DNA from: an uncultured Bacteroidota bacterium
GTDB taxonomy: Bacteria; Bacteroidota; Bacteroidia; Chitinophagales; LD1
Direction of reading: 5' to 3'
DNA length: 64,000 bases
Assembly (NCBI GenBank): GCA_903919075.1
Contig: CAIXGR010000017.1
Span: 1-64,000, forward strand
In this document: in pieces, positions 36,678 through 45,590 of the stretch
How positions within the stretch are numbered: the stretch's first letter is position 1
Layout: every line of letters starts with the position of its first letter
The notes under the pieces: generated by a model
Told to the model about the DNA's origin: nothing
What the model saw: the letters and a program-made list of their open reading frames with translations, nothing else
Databases searched by the model: none
Program-made: the position numbers and the translations under genes

Positions 36678-37268
36678 ATGCTAAACATTGTACTATTTGG
36701 CCCGCCGGGAAGCGGCAAAGGAACACAGGCGGAAAATATTATTTCGAAATACCATCTGGTTCATCTTTCTACAGGCGATATGTTGCGTGCTGAAATTGCC
36801 GCGCAAACCAAGCTGGGCATGGAGGCAAAGAAACTGATGGATAAGGGTGAGTTGGTTCCGGATTCGGTGGTGGTAGGTATGATTGAAAATAAATTAGATG
36901 CAAACCCATCGGCCGCAGGTTTTGTATTTGATGGATTTCCGCGGACGGTGAAACAAGCAGAGGCACTTGATGAATTGCTTGAGCGCCACAAGGCACCCAT
37001 TAAAGCTGTTCTTTCATTACATGTAAGTGAAGATGAATTGACCAGAAGAATTTTGCGCCGTGGCGCAACATCGGGCAGGGCAGATGACCAGAATGAAACG
37101 ATAGTAAAAAACCGCGTGCTTGAATACCGAACCAAAACAGAGCCACTTGCGAAATATTATTCGGGACAAGCTAAGTTACGTGAAGTAACCGGCGAGCGAG
37201 CAGTGGAAGAAGTTTTTACTTCGTTATGCCAAGAGATTGATAAAGTGCTGGCTTCTAATTCCCGATAA
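36678..37268 (+). CDS. adk: Adenylate kinase
   Basis: A 196-residue kinase interconverting AMP, ADP and ATP. The P-loop GPPGSGKGTQ is at residues 7-16, the AMP-binding HLSTGDMLRAEI follows, then FDGFPRTVKQAEAL and the arginine region RRILRRGATSGRADDQNETI. The LID domain is the short type without zinc cysteines. The stop codon directly abuts the stop codon of the oxidoreductase gene on the other strand with no base between, so the two transcripts must overlap. About 1.1 kb further on is a PPK2 gene, another enzyme of the nucleotide phosphate pool. Confidence 0.96.
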   Translation: MLNIVLFGPPGSGKGTQAENIISKYHLVHLSTGDMLRAEIAAQTKLGMEAKKLMDKGELVPDSVVVGMIENKLDANPSAAGFVFDGFPRTVKQAEALDELLERHKAPIKAVLSLHVSEDELTRRILRRGATSGRADDQNETIVKNRVLEYRTKTEPLAKYYSGQAKLREVTGERAVEEVFTSLCQEIDKVLASNSR

Positions 37269-38288
37269 TTACCATACACAAACTATTTTGCCGGTACTTT
37301 TTCTTTGCTCCATAAATATGTGGGCTTCGGCAATTTCTTGAGCTTTAAATGTTTTTCCGCCCTGGGGTTTAAATACTCCTTCTTCCACTAAACGCACTAC
37401 ATTTTCGAGGCAACGTTTTATTACTTCGGGTTTATGGTCGGCTAACTTTAACATGTTTACACCAATGATACTTTTTGAGTTCATCATAAAAACTAAAGGA
37501 TGGTAGATTCCAAACTGGATTACTTTGCCTAGTTGGGAAAAAACATTGTTGGTATCGCTGATTTGGGCAGCACCATAGCAAACAATACGGCCACCGGCTG
37601 AAAGGATTTTAATTCCACGGCGCATAAAATCGGCACCTACGGCATCGAATATTACATCCACTCCGTCGCCTTTTGTTGCATCATCAATATATTCATCGAA
37701 TTGCTGTTTGCTGGTGTTGATTACATGGTGCGCGCCCGATTGTTTGATTAAATCTACTTTCGATTCGCTACCGGTGGTGGCAAATATCTCGCATTTTTTG
37801 TGCAGGGCATATTGTATTAACCCGGTACCAACCCCACCTGCAGCCGAATGAATAAGAACTTTATCTCCTTCGAAAAGGTTAACCATTTCTGCAGCACAGT
37901 AATACGCAGTACAGTACTGAGTGGTAAGAGCAGTTGCATCGGTTACACTAATGTTTTTTGGAATTTTTGCCACGGCTCTCGCATCTGTAAGGGCGTATTC
38001 GGCATAGCCGCCAAAACGTGTCATTGCAGTAACCCGGTCGCCTTCGGCAACATTTTGCACATTGCTGCCTACTGTTTCCACAGTGCCACAAACATCGTAT
38101 CCGATAAGACTGGGAATAGGGGGGGCTTCGCGATACATGCCTTTACGGGCCATGATGTCGGCGAAATTTAAACCGAAGCCCTCTACTTTTATTAGCACCT
38201 GGCCTGGCTTTGGTACCGGCTTCGGTGTTTCGCGCATTTCGAATGCCTCATCGGCGCTGCCGTGTTTTACTATGTAGATTGCTTTCAT
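37269..38288 (-). CDS. Quinone oxidoreductase / zinc-type alcohol dehydrogenase family protein
   Basis: A 339-residue NADPH-dependent medium-chain reductase. The N-terminal GroES-like domain (PKPGQVLIKVEGFGLNFADIMARKGMY) and GYDVCGTVETVG lead into a Rossmann fold with IHSAAGGVGTGLIQYA. Catalytic-zinc residues are not in place, which fits the zinc-free quinone oxidoreductase/VAT-1-like group rather than alcohol dehydrogenases. Substrate unknown; members reduce enones or quinones. I chose the ATG at 38288, since the seven extra codons upstream (MYINTSH) do not match the family. It abuts adk tail to tail. Confidence 0.88.
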   Translation of the reverse strand: MKAIYIVKHGSADEAFEMRETPKPVPKPGQVLIKVEGFGLNFADIMARKGMYREAPPIPSLIGYDVCGTVETVGSNVQNVAEGDRVTAMTRFGGYAEYALTDARAVAKIPKNISVTDATALTTQYCTAYYCAAEMVNLFEGDKVLIHSAAGGVGTGLIQYALHKKCEIFATTGSESKVDLIKQSGAHHVINTSKQQFDEYIDDATKGDGVDVIFDAVGADFMRRGIKILSAGGRIVCYGAAQISDTNNVFSQLGKVIQFGIYHPLVFMMNSKSIIGVNMLKLADHKPEVIKRCLENVVRLVEEGVFKPQGGKTFKAQEIAEAHIFMEQRKSTGKIVCVW

Positions 38289-38399
38289 GTGACTTGTATT
38301 TATGTACAATATAACGAATTAGAGCAAAAACTATTTTTTGTTTTATAATAACCCTAACTGTTGCTATCAATAGCTACCTTAGTTGAATAAAATGTTTTT

Positions 38400-39161
38400 A
38401 TGCCTAAAATAAAGTTGGACGATATTAATACTGGAGCGCCTAAAAAAATGCATAAGGAGCATGTAAAAAGGGAAACGGAAAAATTAAAATTGAGGCTCGA
38501 GGAATTACAAAACTTAATGTATGCCGAAGGGAAGCATTCATTGCTTGTGGTATTGCAGGGCATGGATGCATCAGGAAAAGATGGTACAATTAAGAATGTT
38601 TTTGAAAGGGTGAATCCGATGGGGTGCCGGGTGATTGCCTTTAAAAAACCAACCGAACTAGAAGCAAAACATGATTTTTTGTGGAGAGTACACCACCAGG
38701 TGCCGGAGAAAGGATTTATACATGTGTTTAACCGGTCGCATTATGAAGACGTGTTGGTACAGCGGGTGCATAAGTGGGTGAGTGAGAAAACTATTAAGGA
38801 GCGGTATGTGCATATTAATAATTTCGAAAAGCTACTGACAGAAACCGGTACGCATATATTGAAATTCTATTTGCATATTTCGAAAAAAGAGCAAATGAGC
38901 CGACTGGAGGAGCGAATGGCAGATAAAACCAAGATGTGGAAGTATAATGAGGATGACCTGAAAGAGCGTGAACTTTGGACCCACTATATGAAGGCATACG
39001 AAGATGTTTTTGCCCATTGCTCAAATACGGTTAAGTGGGAGGTGGTGCCGGCAGACAATAACTGGTACAAGGAGTCGATAATTGCGAAAAAAATTGTGGA
39101 AACATTGGAATCGCTGAATATGAAATACCCGGGATTTAAAAAGAAGGATACGAATTTTTAA
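38400..39161 (+). CDS. ppk2: Polyphosphate kinase 2 family protein
   Basis: A 253-residue kinase that uses inorganic polyphosphate to phosphorylate nucleotides. The Walker A motif GMDASGKDGTIK is at residues 54-65, the Walker B-like FNRSHYEDVLV near 107-117, and the lid region with basic residues (RLEERMADKTKMWKYNEDD) around 170. One-domain size and sequence style suggest the class that acts on AMP and/or ADP, but class assignment by eye is uncertain. It may work with Adk and Ppa in keeping the ATP and phosphate pools. Its stop codon overlaps that of paaD on the opposite strand. Confidence 0.92.
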   Translation: MPKIKLDDINTGAPKKMHKEHVKRETEKLKLRLEELQNLMYAEGKHSLLVVLQGMDASGKDGTIKNVFERVNPMGCRVIAFKKPTELEAKHDFLWRVHHQVPEKGFIHVFNRSHYEDVLVQRVHKWVSEKTIKERYVHINNFEKLLTETGTHILKFYLHISKKEQMSRLEERMADKTKMWKYNEDDLKERELWTHYMKAYEDVFAHCSNTVKWEVVPADNNWYKESIIAKKIVETLESLNMKYPGFKKKDTNF

Positions 39162-39676
39162 ACCGGCTTAAACTGCTCGAAGCCTTGCTTGCAATTAAAG
39201 CAAAAACGAATAGCGCGGCATAAGGTAGAGCCGAAAGCCGAGCGCAGTGTGGTGTCGGTACTGCCGCAATGCGGACAACGAACCTGGTTGAGTTGTTCTT
39301 CGGTAAGCTCGCCATGAATATGCACTGGTGGGGCAAGGCCGAATTTTTCCAGTTTCATTCTGGCTTCTTCGCTCATTCGGTCGCTGGTCCATGATGTTTC
39401 GAAATCTACTTTAACTTCTACTGTATCAAATCCCAGCTTTTTTACTTCATCGTAAATAGATTTCTTCATTACATCAATTGCCGGGCAGCCAACAAAAGTG
39501 GGTGTCATGGTTACATGGCAAGTTTGAAGTCTGGAGTTTAAGGTTTCGATTTTAATATCGGTGATGATGCCCATATCGACCACGGTAAGCACAGGGATTT
39601 CAGGGTCCTTGACGTTTTCGAGGGCGGCCCAAACATTTTTAATGTTTGTTTCATTTATGTTGGCAAGGGTTTCCAT
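39158..39676 (-). CDS. paaD: Phenylacetyl-CoA epoxidase operon protein PaaD
   Basis: A 172-residue protein of the MIP18/SufT-like group, needed for iron-sulfur or iron loading of the epoxidase system. The N-terminal domain has KDPEIPVLTVVDMGIITDI and the conserved cysteine region TMTPTFVGCPAIDVMK. The C-terminal part is a zinc-ribbon-like module with two cysteine pairs, CPHCGS and CFNCKQGFE. It is the last gene of paaABCD, 10 bases after paaC. Its end overlaps the end of ppk2. The expected reductase paaE does not follow. Confidence 0.93.
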   Translation of the reverse strand: METLANINETNIKNVWAALENVKDPEIPVLTVVDMGIITDIKIETLNSRLQTCHVTMTPTFVGCPAIDVMKKSIYDEVKKLGFDTVEVKVDFETSWTSDRMSEEARMKLEKFGLAPPVHIHGELTEEQLNQVRCPHCGSTDTTLRSAFGSTLCRAIRFCFNCKQGFEQFKPV

Positions 39677-39686
39677 AATTACGTAA

Positions 39687-40445
39687 CTACCATTCGGCTG
39701 TTGGCTCCAGGCGAGTTACTTCGCACATTTCATCCAATAAAGTCTTTAGGTGTTCGGTGTGAAAGCCTTTACGGCCACCATATTTAATTGCTGATTCTTC
39801 AACTTTAGGCAACTTGAGTCCTGCTGATTCAATAATTGGTCTGATTTTTTGCAGCCATTGTTTTTTAAGCTCGTCTTCGCCGGCAAAAATATTTTCTTTT
39901 ATTAATTCGCTTTCGTTATCTCCTTTTTCGAAAATGCCTAACGCGTAAGGAAAAGCAAAATTTAAAGCTGACTGCATACGCGCTTTACTTTCTTCGTTCC
40001 CTTTTGCCAGTTGTTTTAAGAAAGAATCGGCATGCATTGTATGGTATTTAATTTCGCCCTTTACTTTTTTGGCAAGCTGCGCCAATGGTGTAAATGATGA
40101 ATGCGAAAGCATTTCGTAGCGGATAGCTTCGGCATGATCGAATAGAAAATGCCGGATTAAACTAAAATCGTATTCGCCTATTGGTAGCTCAACTAAATGG
40201 CAGCATTTAAATTTATTTTCATCGCGCAGAAATGCAATTTTATCGGGAGATTCTTCGCCGAGTAACTCATTCAATATTTTATATAGCGCTAGGGCGTGGC
40301 CTATTTTATCCTGCGCCATTGATGAGAAAGCAAGGTCTTCTTCCAACATAGGGCCAATGCCGGTCCATTCGGAATTGCGGTGGCCAATGATGAGCGCATC
40401 GTCGGCCATTTTATAAAGTAGTTCTTTTAAAGCTGTTGTGTTCAT
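39687..40445 (-). CDS. paaC: Phenylacetyl-CoA epoxidase subunit PaaC
   Basis: A 252-residue structural subunit that pairs with PaaA in the phenylacetyl-CoA 1,2-epoxidase. It has the ferritin-like four-helix fold of PaaA (ADDALIIGHRNSEWTGIGP, LAFSSMAQDKIGHALALY, EIKYHTMHADSFLKQL) but plays a non-catalytic role in known complexes. Length is as expected. It lies two bases after paaB, so translation is probably coupled. Confidence 0.94.
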   Translation of the reverse strand: MNTTALKELLYKMADDALIIGHRNSEWTGIGPMLEEDLAFSSMAQDKIGHALALYKILNELLGEESPDKIAFLRDENKFKCCHLVELPIGEYDFSLIRHFLFDHAEAIRYEMLSHSSFTPLAQLAKKVKGEIKYHTMHADSFLKQLAKGNEESKARMQSALNFAFPYALGIFEKGDNESELIKENIFAGEDELKKQWLQKIRPIIESAGLKLPKVEESAIKYGGRKGFHTEHLKTLLDEMCEVTRLEPTAEW

Positions 40446-40447
40446 AG

Positions 40448-40828
40448 TTATAAATTATGTTTTTCTCTGTATGCTTCAATTCTATCGCGCACCCGGTATG
40501 CAGCGGGGTCGCGGAAAGTTTTTTCGGGTGTGGTTTCAAACATGTCTTCGTCTTGCATATTGAACGTGTAGACATTGCTGGTTTTAGCTACCCATAAGTT
40601 GGCTGTTTTTCCGCGTCGGCCGAAAGTTTCTTTGGCCATCAGCAAAGCCATTTCTGGATTGGGTGCGTGAACAACGCCTACGTGAACTGCCTGCTTGCCG
40701 CGTTTCTCGAGATGAAATACTTCCCAAGTAATGAGGTGGGTATTGGTGTGCACTTTCCCTTCCTTTAACCGGCTAAGGTCGAGGCGATTTACACGAGGGT
40801 CTAAAGAATTTATTTGATTATTGGACAT
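40448..40828 (-). CDS. paaB: Phenylacetyl-CoA epoxidase subunit PaaB
   Basis: A 126-residue small subunit of the epoxidase complex that bridges PaaAC units. It shows the typical WEVFHLEKRGKQAVHVGVVHAPN followed by ALLMAKETFGRRGKTANLWV. The open frame runs 23 codons further upstream into paaA, but the family start MSNNQINSLDPRVNRL at 40828 fits better and leaves an 11-base gap to paaA. Confidence 0.93.
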   Translation of the reverse strand: MSNNQINSLDPRVNRLDLSRLKEGKVHTNTHLITWEVFHLEKRGKQAVHVGVVHAPNPEMALLMAKETFGRRGKTANLWVAKTSNVYTFNMQDEDMFETTPEKTFRDPAAYRVRDRIEAYREKHNL

Positions 40829-40839
40829 GGAATGGTTTT

Positions 40840-41826
40840 TTAAGCTAATGGTATAGTATATTTTTCGCTTGGGTTCATTAATGCATTTCGCACCCACCGA
40901 CCGGCTTCTTCGGCGTATTTTCTTACTTCTAATCTTTCTTTATTGCAAGGACCACCGCCGTTGATAACGCGTTTGAATTCGTCCCAATCAGGATCAGAAA
41001 ACTCCCAAATGCCATCGTTATTCTTTTTCAAATTAGGGTCGGGGAAGGTGATGCCGAGTTCCCAGATTTTTGGTACGTATTGGTCGAGGAACTGGTTGCG
41101 CATGTCATCGTTTGATGCCAGCTTTACTTTCCACTTCATTAATTTTTCGGAGTGTTGTGAGGTTCTATCGGGCGGACCAAAAAAGTGGAGCAGCGGGCGG
41201 TACCACCGGTTGATTGCTTCCTGCAGCATACTCCGTTGTTTTGCGGTACCGGTGGCCAGATAAACTACGTTATCATGACCTTGTTTTAAATGGAAACTTT
41301 CTTCGTAACAAATTCTTTCTAACGCACGGCAGTATGGGCCGTATGAACCTTTGGAGTTGATAACCTGATTTACAATAGCGGCACCATCCACCAAAAAGCC
41401 AATTACAGCAACATCGGCCCAGGTTACCGCCGGATAGTTGAATACGTTTGAATATTTCGATTTTCCGTTTAGCAAATCTTCGAGCATTTGCTCGCGGGTT
41501 TTACCCAAGGTTTCAGCAGCAGAGTAAAGTAGTTGGCCATGACCAATCTCATCCTGTACTTTTGCTATCAGGGCTAGTTTTCTGCGAAAATTTGGTGCAC
41601 GGGTTATCCAAGTGCCTTCCGGTAAGGCGCCAACAATTTCGGAATGGGCATGTTGCTCAATCATGCGCAGAAGTTGCCGGCGGTATTCTTTGGGCATCCA
41701 ATCGCCGGGCTCTATTTTTTCGCCGTTGGCAATGCGCTCTTCGAAGGCCTGAAGTTTCTCAGGATCTTCATCAATAGTGTTTAAGCGTTTTGCTTCTTCT
41801 TCAGTGATATGTGTGTTACCGTACAT
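40840..41826 (-). CDS. paaA: Phenylacetyl-CoA epoxidase catalytic subunit PaaA
   Basis: The 328-residue diiron oxygenase subunit that epoxidises the ring of phenylacetyl-CoA, the first step of aerobic hybrid breakdown of phenylacetate and phenylalanine. Iron ligands of the ferritin-like fold are visible in [21 protein letters not shown] and [13 protein letters not shown]. Length and sequence are normal for the family. It starts the operon paaABCD directly behind a tetR gene (three bases), and needs PaaE for electrons and PaaK for substrate, neither in this window. Confidence 0.95.
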   Translation of the reverse strand: MYGNTHITEEEAKRLNTIDEDPEKLQAFEERIANGEKIEPGDWMPKEYRRQLLRMIEQHAHSEIVGALPEGTWITRAPNFRRKLALIAKVQDEIGHGQLLYSAAETLGKTREQMLEDLLNGKSKYSNVFNYPAVTWADVAVIGFLVDGAAIVNQVINSKGSYGPYCRALERICYEESFHLKQGHDNVVYLATGTAKQRSMLQEAINRWYRPLLHFFGPPDRTSQHSEKLMKWKVKLASNDDMRNQFLDQYVPKIWELGITFPDPNLKKNNDGIWEFSDPDWDEFKRVINGGGPCNKERLEVRKYAEEAGRWVRNALMNPSEKYTIPLA

Positions 41827-41829
41827 AGG

Positions 41830-42414
41830 TTAATTTTTTAGTCCTTTTAATAATAAGTCAGCCATGCCATCTGCAATCTCATCTTTAGATATTTTTTCTT
41901 TTGATTTATAGAGGTAGAGATCGTAAGTGGCGTTGAGTGCGGAGAAAATTGTAAAAGTTACCAACTTGGTATTTATGTTTCTGAGCTCGCCTTTTTTAAT
42001 TCCTTTATCAATGATGTCGCGAAAGTTTTGTTCATACTCGAAACGCATTTTTTTGAATTTTGTTAGATGCGGTTCTTCTAAAAACATCCACTCGTGAAAG
42101 AATACACTGGAAGCTTCGAGGTTATTTCCGATTACTGCGATGTGGCCTTTAATTGCAGAACGTAATTTTTTTGTGGGCGACTTTTCATTTTTATCTATTG
42201 CCTCAAAAGCTTTAAAAAACTGCCCTGCAATATCTATACAAATCTCGCGCAGTAAATCGTCTTTCGATTTATAGTGATTGTAAATGCTTGGGGCTTCAAT
42301 ACCTACTTCTTTAGCCAGTTCGCGCATACCGGTAGCGGCATAGCCGCGGTCGCGGAAAAGCCTTTCGGCGGTTTGCCTGATATTTTGCCTGGTGCTGTTG
42401 GTTGCTGCTGCCAT
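41830..42414 (-). CDS. TetR-family regulator of the paa operon
   Basis: A 194-residue repressor. The helix-turn-helix lies at about residues 28-53 (GMRELAKEVGIEAPSIYNHY), and the ligand-binding half is helical. It is the first gene of the paa transcript, with three bases to paaA, so it very likely controls its own operon, probably with a CoA-linked intermediate as inducer, as for other paa repressors; that part is inference. A TACCTTTG box lies 17 bases upstream. The operator is not obvious as a palindrome. Confidence 0.92.
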   Translation of the reverse strand: MAAATNSTRQNIRQTAERLFRDRGYAATGMRELAKEVGIEAPSIYNHYKSKDDLLREICIDIAGQFFKAFEAIDKNEKSPTKKLRSAIKGHIAVIGNNLEASSVFFHEWMFLEEPHLTKFKKMRFEYEQNFRDIIDKGIKKGELRNINTKLVTFTIFSALNATYDLYLYKSKEKISKDEIADGMADLLLKGLKN

Positions 42415-42431
42415 AAACTAACGAGTGGTAG

Positions 42432-42439
42432 CAAAGGTA
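42432..42439 (-). promoter_or_regulatory. Putative -7 box of the tetR-paa operon
   Basis: Minus strand TACCTTTG followed by C, matching TAnnTTTG, 17 bases before the tetR ATG. A TTTG lies 16 bases further upstream, closer than the usual 19-21. Confidence 0.4.
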
Positions 42440-42579
42440 GTATTTTGTTGCGAAACAAACAAGTGTTAGTTAAGCATCCCTTCTGTCCCTAAAGGGGAGA
42501 CCAAAGCCAAGAACTAGGAGTGGTCTGTTTCCAGGATTGTTTTCGATTGTTGAAGAGCTATGATGTGTACGCCGTGTGG

Positions 42580-43320
42580 CTATTCTTTCTTTTGTACTTT
42601 GCCTATTCCTTCGCTTGTTAATTCTTTTACTTCACCGGGCCCTTTGTAGTATAGAACACCGATGGCGGATGAGCGGATGTAAAAAGCACTATCGGCATAT
42701 ATTTCGGTGCTGCCCACAGCTTGGTTATGAATCATAAGGGTACCGGCTTTGAGGTCGAATGCAGATAGGGCTCCTACACTTTTATTATTAATGCGCGCTT
42801 CGTGCGTGGTGCCTTTTAGTATGGTGCTGCCAACTGATTGTAAATCGGCATGCAGGTAGTTGGCATCGATATTCAATTCGAGTTTGCCTACTGAGAGAGA
42901 ATTGAGAATAAGGCTATCGAGTTTTAATGTGCCAACGGTGGTAACGTTGCCAACCGAACTGGATTTTAATTCTTGCAAATCTTTAATGTTGATATACACT
43001 TTCATTTTGTTGTAGTGGCGGATGGATGATTTCTCTTTCATGAAAACTTTAAGCTGCCCATCTTCGGTTTTGGCAACTATTAAATCTTGAAGGTTTTCAT
43101 CGGTTTCGATTTTTACAAACTCCTTACCACCATCCTGTGATAATTCGACAGGGAAAATTCCTTCGATTGAAATTTTAGTAAAGGGCGAAATTTCTCTTTC
43201 GCTGGTGGTTATGTGTCCGTTGCCTTTTTTGCCAAAGCCTTTGCATGAAGATACCAGTACAATGAGTGCTATGAATAGAACTATAAGGACAGGAGCTAGT
43301 ATAGAGAGATTTATTTTCAT
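42580..43320 (-). CDS. DUF2807 (head GIN domain) lipoprotein
   Basis: A 246-residue protein with a signal peptide and lipobox (VLVSSC, Cys26). The rest is a right-handed beta-helix-like DUF2807 domain: a repeating pattern of short strands (LKSSSVGNVTTVGTLKLDS, LILNSLSVGKLELNI, LQSVGSTILKG). It begins with the usual SPFTKISIEGIFPVELSQDG. The function is unknown; a role as an adhesin or in envelope stress has been suggested for the family. It is the last gene of a padR-pspC-DUF2807 operon, 40 bases after pspC. Confidence 0.88.
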   Translation of the reverse strand: MKINLSILAPVLIVLFIALIVLVSSCKGFGKKGNGHITTSEREISPFTKISIEGIFPVELSQDGGKEFVKIETDENLQDLIVAKTEDGQLKVFMKEKSSIRHYNKMKVYINIKDLQELKSSSVGNVTTVGTLKLDSLILNSLSVGKLELNIDANYLHADLQSVGSTILKGTTHEARINNKSVGALSAFDLKAGTLMIHNQAVGSTEIYADSAFYIRSSAIGVLYYKGPGEVKELTSEGIGKVQKKE

Positions 43321-43360
43321 GCTGTTGGTTTTTATTAGTACGTTTTAATGTTTGGTGTGA

Positions 43361-45064
43361 TTAAAAATCTCCGTCTTTGCTATCAGATTCTTTTTCTGAA
43401 TCGTTATCGCTGTTATCTTTTTTTGACTTGTCGGTTTTCTCTTCCGATTTTTTTTCGGTGTCGGCATCGCGGTGGTTTTCGCCTTCAATGCATTTTACTT
43501 TTCCTTTTTCAACTGTCCATGTAGTATTTGCAAAATAAGTATCGTCGTAATTGGCATCTCCTTTTACGTTGGCATGCCATAAATCTATGTTATCAGTAAA
43601 CCGGATTTTTTTTCCTTCAGGTATTGCTATCCGGAGCTTTATTTCCTGATCGCGCCATTTGGCCGTTTTAGGAATGTATAAATTTGAGTGTAGATTGAGT
43701 ATGCTATCGGCCTGGCTGAATGAGTAAATAACCATCTCAGCATTTTTAGCTGCATCGGCCTTGTTGCGGCCTTGAGCGCTGATTGTTTGCTGAATATAAA
43801 ACGAATCGTTTTGAGATGCCATCAGTTGCAGCGAAGGATTACCTAAAGATATTAAATTAATATCTTTAAACTCCATGCCGTTAATCAATAAATTGAAAAA
43901 CGGACGACCTTCTTCCATATCAAGGCGAAGGCCGTTATCTGTTTCGTCGTTATCATCATTGGTATATGCGTTGCCGGTTGAATCGACAAGTTGAACATAC
44001 AGATTGCCTTGCGACGGCTGCATTAATGCGCTGGTGTTTTTTACCATTGCCTGCTGATGAAAATTTGAAACTGCCCTACCGGTTGCCAAGCCAAGTAAAA
44101 TTAAACCGGCAAACCATGATATGAAAAGAGCAGGTTTGAGCCACCGGACACCGGACCGTTGGCCAAGAAGTGTTTTTAAACCCAAATAAACCAATGCAAT
44201 AAAGGGTGTGGCAAAGAATAATAAGTAACCAAAACTAAAAAGTGCGACAGTTAACGAAGAGTCGACTAATAAATGTGAAGCCTGATGGTAAGGAGAAGTT
44301 TTTAGGACATAAAAGCCTATGAAGAATGTTACTACAGCAATAAGGCAGGCCATGGAAATAACAATTTCGACTATGGCAAATATTTTTATAAAGGCTTTGA
44401 ATATACCGGCAACGATGGCCCATAACCTTTCGAAAAAATTTCCGTTTGTTATTAAACTGTGAACCGATTCACTGGCGCGACTTGCCGCATCTTTAATTTC
44501 TTTTTCGATGGTGTTAATGTTGACCGGTTCGCCTTTCATTTGAAGTTTTTCGGCGGCGGTATTTGCTTTTGGTACGACAATTAATAAAAGGAAATAGAGC
44601 AGAATTACAGAACCGGCACTAAAGAAAACAAGTAGTAAAACTGCTATACGTGCCCACACCGGATCGCTGATGCCAAAGTAATGGCACAGACCAGATATTA
44701 CGCCGCCCACTTTTGCATCGTCAGGGTCGCGGAACAATCTTTTTTTAACCGGTGGGTTTTGTGTTGATGTTGAAGAAGCAGAAGTTTCGGAGGCGGGCTC
44801 ATCGCCAGCAATATCTTCGGGCTTACCCATTATTTCTATTATGGATTGCACGTTTTCGATGGTTACCACTACTTTATTATTACCGGTAAGCTGGTTAAGC
44901 ATTTCGGCAATGCGGGCTTCTATATCGTTTAATATTTCATCGCGCTCGGCGGCGTTGTTGAATTTGTGTTTTAGGGCTTCGAGATAATTATGCAACAAAT
45001 CGAAGGCGTTTTCATCAATAATGAATGCCATGCCCCCAAGGTTTATGTTTAATGTTTTTCTCAT
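43361..45064 (-). CDS. PspC-domain membrane protein
   Basis: A 567-residue membrane protein of the phage-shock-protein C group as found in Bacteroidota. Residues 1-85 are a cytoplasmic N-terminal domain that begins MRKTLNINLGGMAFIIDENA, a common opening in this group. The PspC domain lies at about 107-168 (LFRDPDDAKVGGVISGLCHYFGISDPVWARIA). Three or four more membrane segments follow to about residue 335. The C-terminal part is periplasmic, ending in a highly charged Lys/Asp/Glu/Ser tail. Probably a sensor or effector of membrane stress under PadR control; this is inference. Confidence 0.9.
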   Translation of the reverse strand: MRKTLNINLGGMAFIIDENAFDLLHNYLEALKHKFNNAAERDEILNDIEARIAEMLNQLTGNNKVVVTIENVQSIIEIMGKPEDIAGDEPASETSASSTSTQNPPVKKRLFRDPDDAKVGGVISGLCHYFGISDPVWARIAVLLLVFFSAGSVILLYFLLLIVVPKANTAAEKLQMKGEPVNINTIEKEIKDAASRASESVHSLITNGNFFERLWAIVAGIFKAFIKIFAIVEIVISMACLIAVVTFFIGFYVLKTSPYHQASHLLVDSSLTVALFSFGYLLFFATPFIALVYLGLKTLLGQRSGVRWLKPALFISWFAGLILLGLATGRAVSNFHQQAMVKNTSALMQPSQGNLYVQLVDSTGNAYTNDDNDETDNGLRLDMEEGRPFFNLLINGMEFKDINLISLGNPSLQLMASQNDSFYIQQTISAQGRNKADAAKNAEMVIYSFSQADSILNLHSNLYIPKTAKWRDQEIKLRIAIPEGKKIRFTDNIDLWHANVKGDANYDDTYFANTTWTVEKGKVKCIEGENHRDADTEKKSEEKTDKSKKDNSDNDSEKESDSKDGDF

Positions 45065-45067
45065 GAC

Positions 45068-45409
45068 TTAGTTTGTTTTTTGGGTATGTTGAATAATATT
45101 GTTTACGGCAGTGGTTAATTCGGTCCAGTTATCGGTTAGTTCTTTCAGAAAACTTTTTCCGGTGTCAGTAAGTGTAAAATATTTACGTGGGGGGCCGGAA
45201 GGGGATTCTTCCCACCGGTAGGAAAGAAGGCCTTCGTTTTTTAAACGGGTAAGCAAAGGATATAGAGTTCCTTCAACAATGAGCAACTTTGCTTCTTTCA
45301 TGCGTTCAATAATTTCGGTGGGGTAATGTTCACCCTCGGAGAGGACGGAAAGAATGCAGAACTCGAGCACTCCTTTTCGCATTTGCGCTTTTGTGTTTTC
45401 AATATTCAT
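45068..45409 (-). CDS. PadR-family transcriptional regulator
   Basis: A 113-residue winged-helix repressor. Characteristic stretches: QMRKGVLEFCILSVLSEGEHYPTEIIERM, EGTLYPLLTRLKNEGLLSYRWEES and GPPRKYFTLTDTG. PadR proteins usually repress the gene next to them, here the PspC and DUF2807 genes, which follow after three bases in the same transcript. A likely promoter box (TATCTTTG) lies 52 bases upstream. Confidence 0.93.
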   Translation of the reverse strand: MNIENTKAQMRKGVLEFCILSVLSEGEHYPTEIIERMKEAKLLIVEGTLYPLLTRLKNEGLLSYRWEESPSGPPRKYFTLTDTGKSFLKELTDNWTELTTAVNNIIQHTQKTN

Positions 45410-45461
45410 AGTATCTCTTTTTTTGCTCTAGTTAACGTGTAATGCAAATTAGTTGACAATG

Positions 45462-45469
45462 CAAAGATA
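45462..45469 (-). promoter_or_regulatory. Putative -7 box of the padR-pspC operon
   Basis: Minus strand TATCTTTG followed by C, an exact TAnnTTTG match 52 bases before the padR ATG. A CTTG lies 21 bases upstream of it, close to the -33 TTTG position, making this the best-spaced promoter candidate in the window. Confidence 0.45.
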
Positions 45470-45590
45470 TGTTTATTGTATGGTATTATGCAAGACATAG
45501 TAGTATATATCTTAGTAAAACCTCATTTTATATTGATTATCAAGTAAATAAAATTTTACTATGAAAAAATAAAAGAATTGAAAAGGCATG

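Noticed and set aside
42471-42520. CCCTTCTGTCCCTAAAGGGG-like sequence upstream of the tetR gene, thought at first to be a terminator or dispersed repeat
   Set aside because: Stem is only about five bases, there is no T run, and no second copy is seen in the window.
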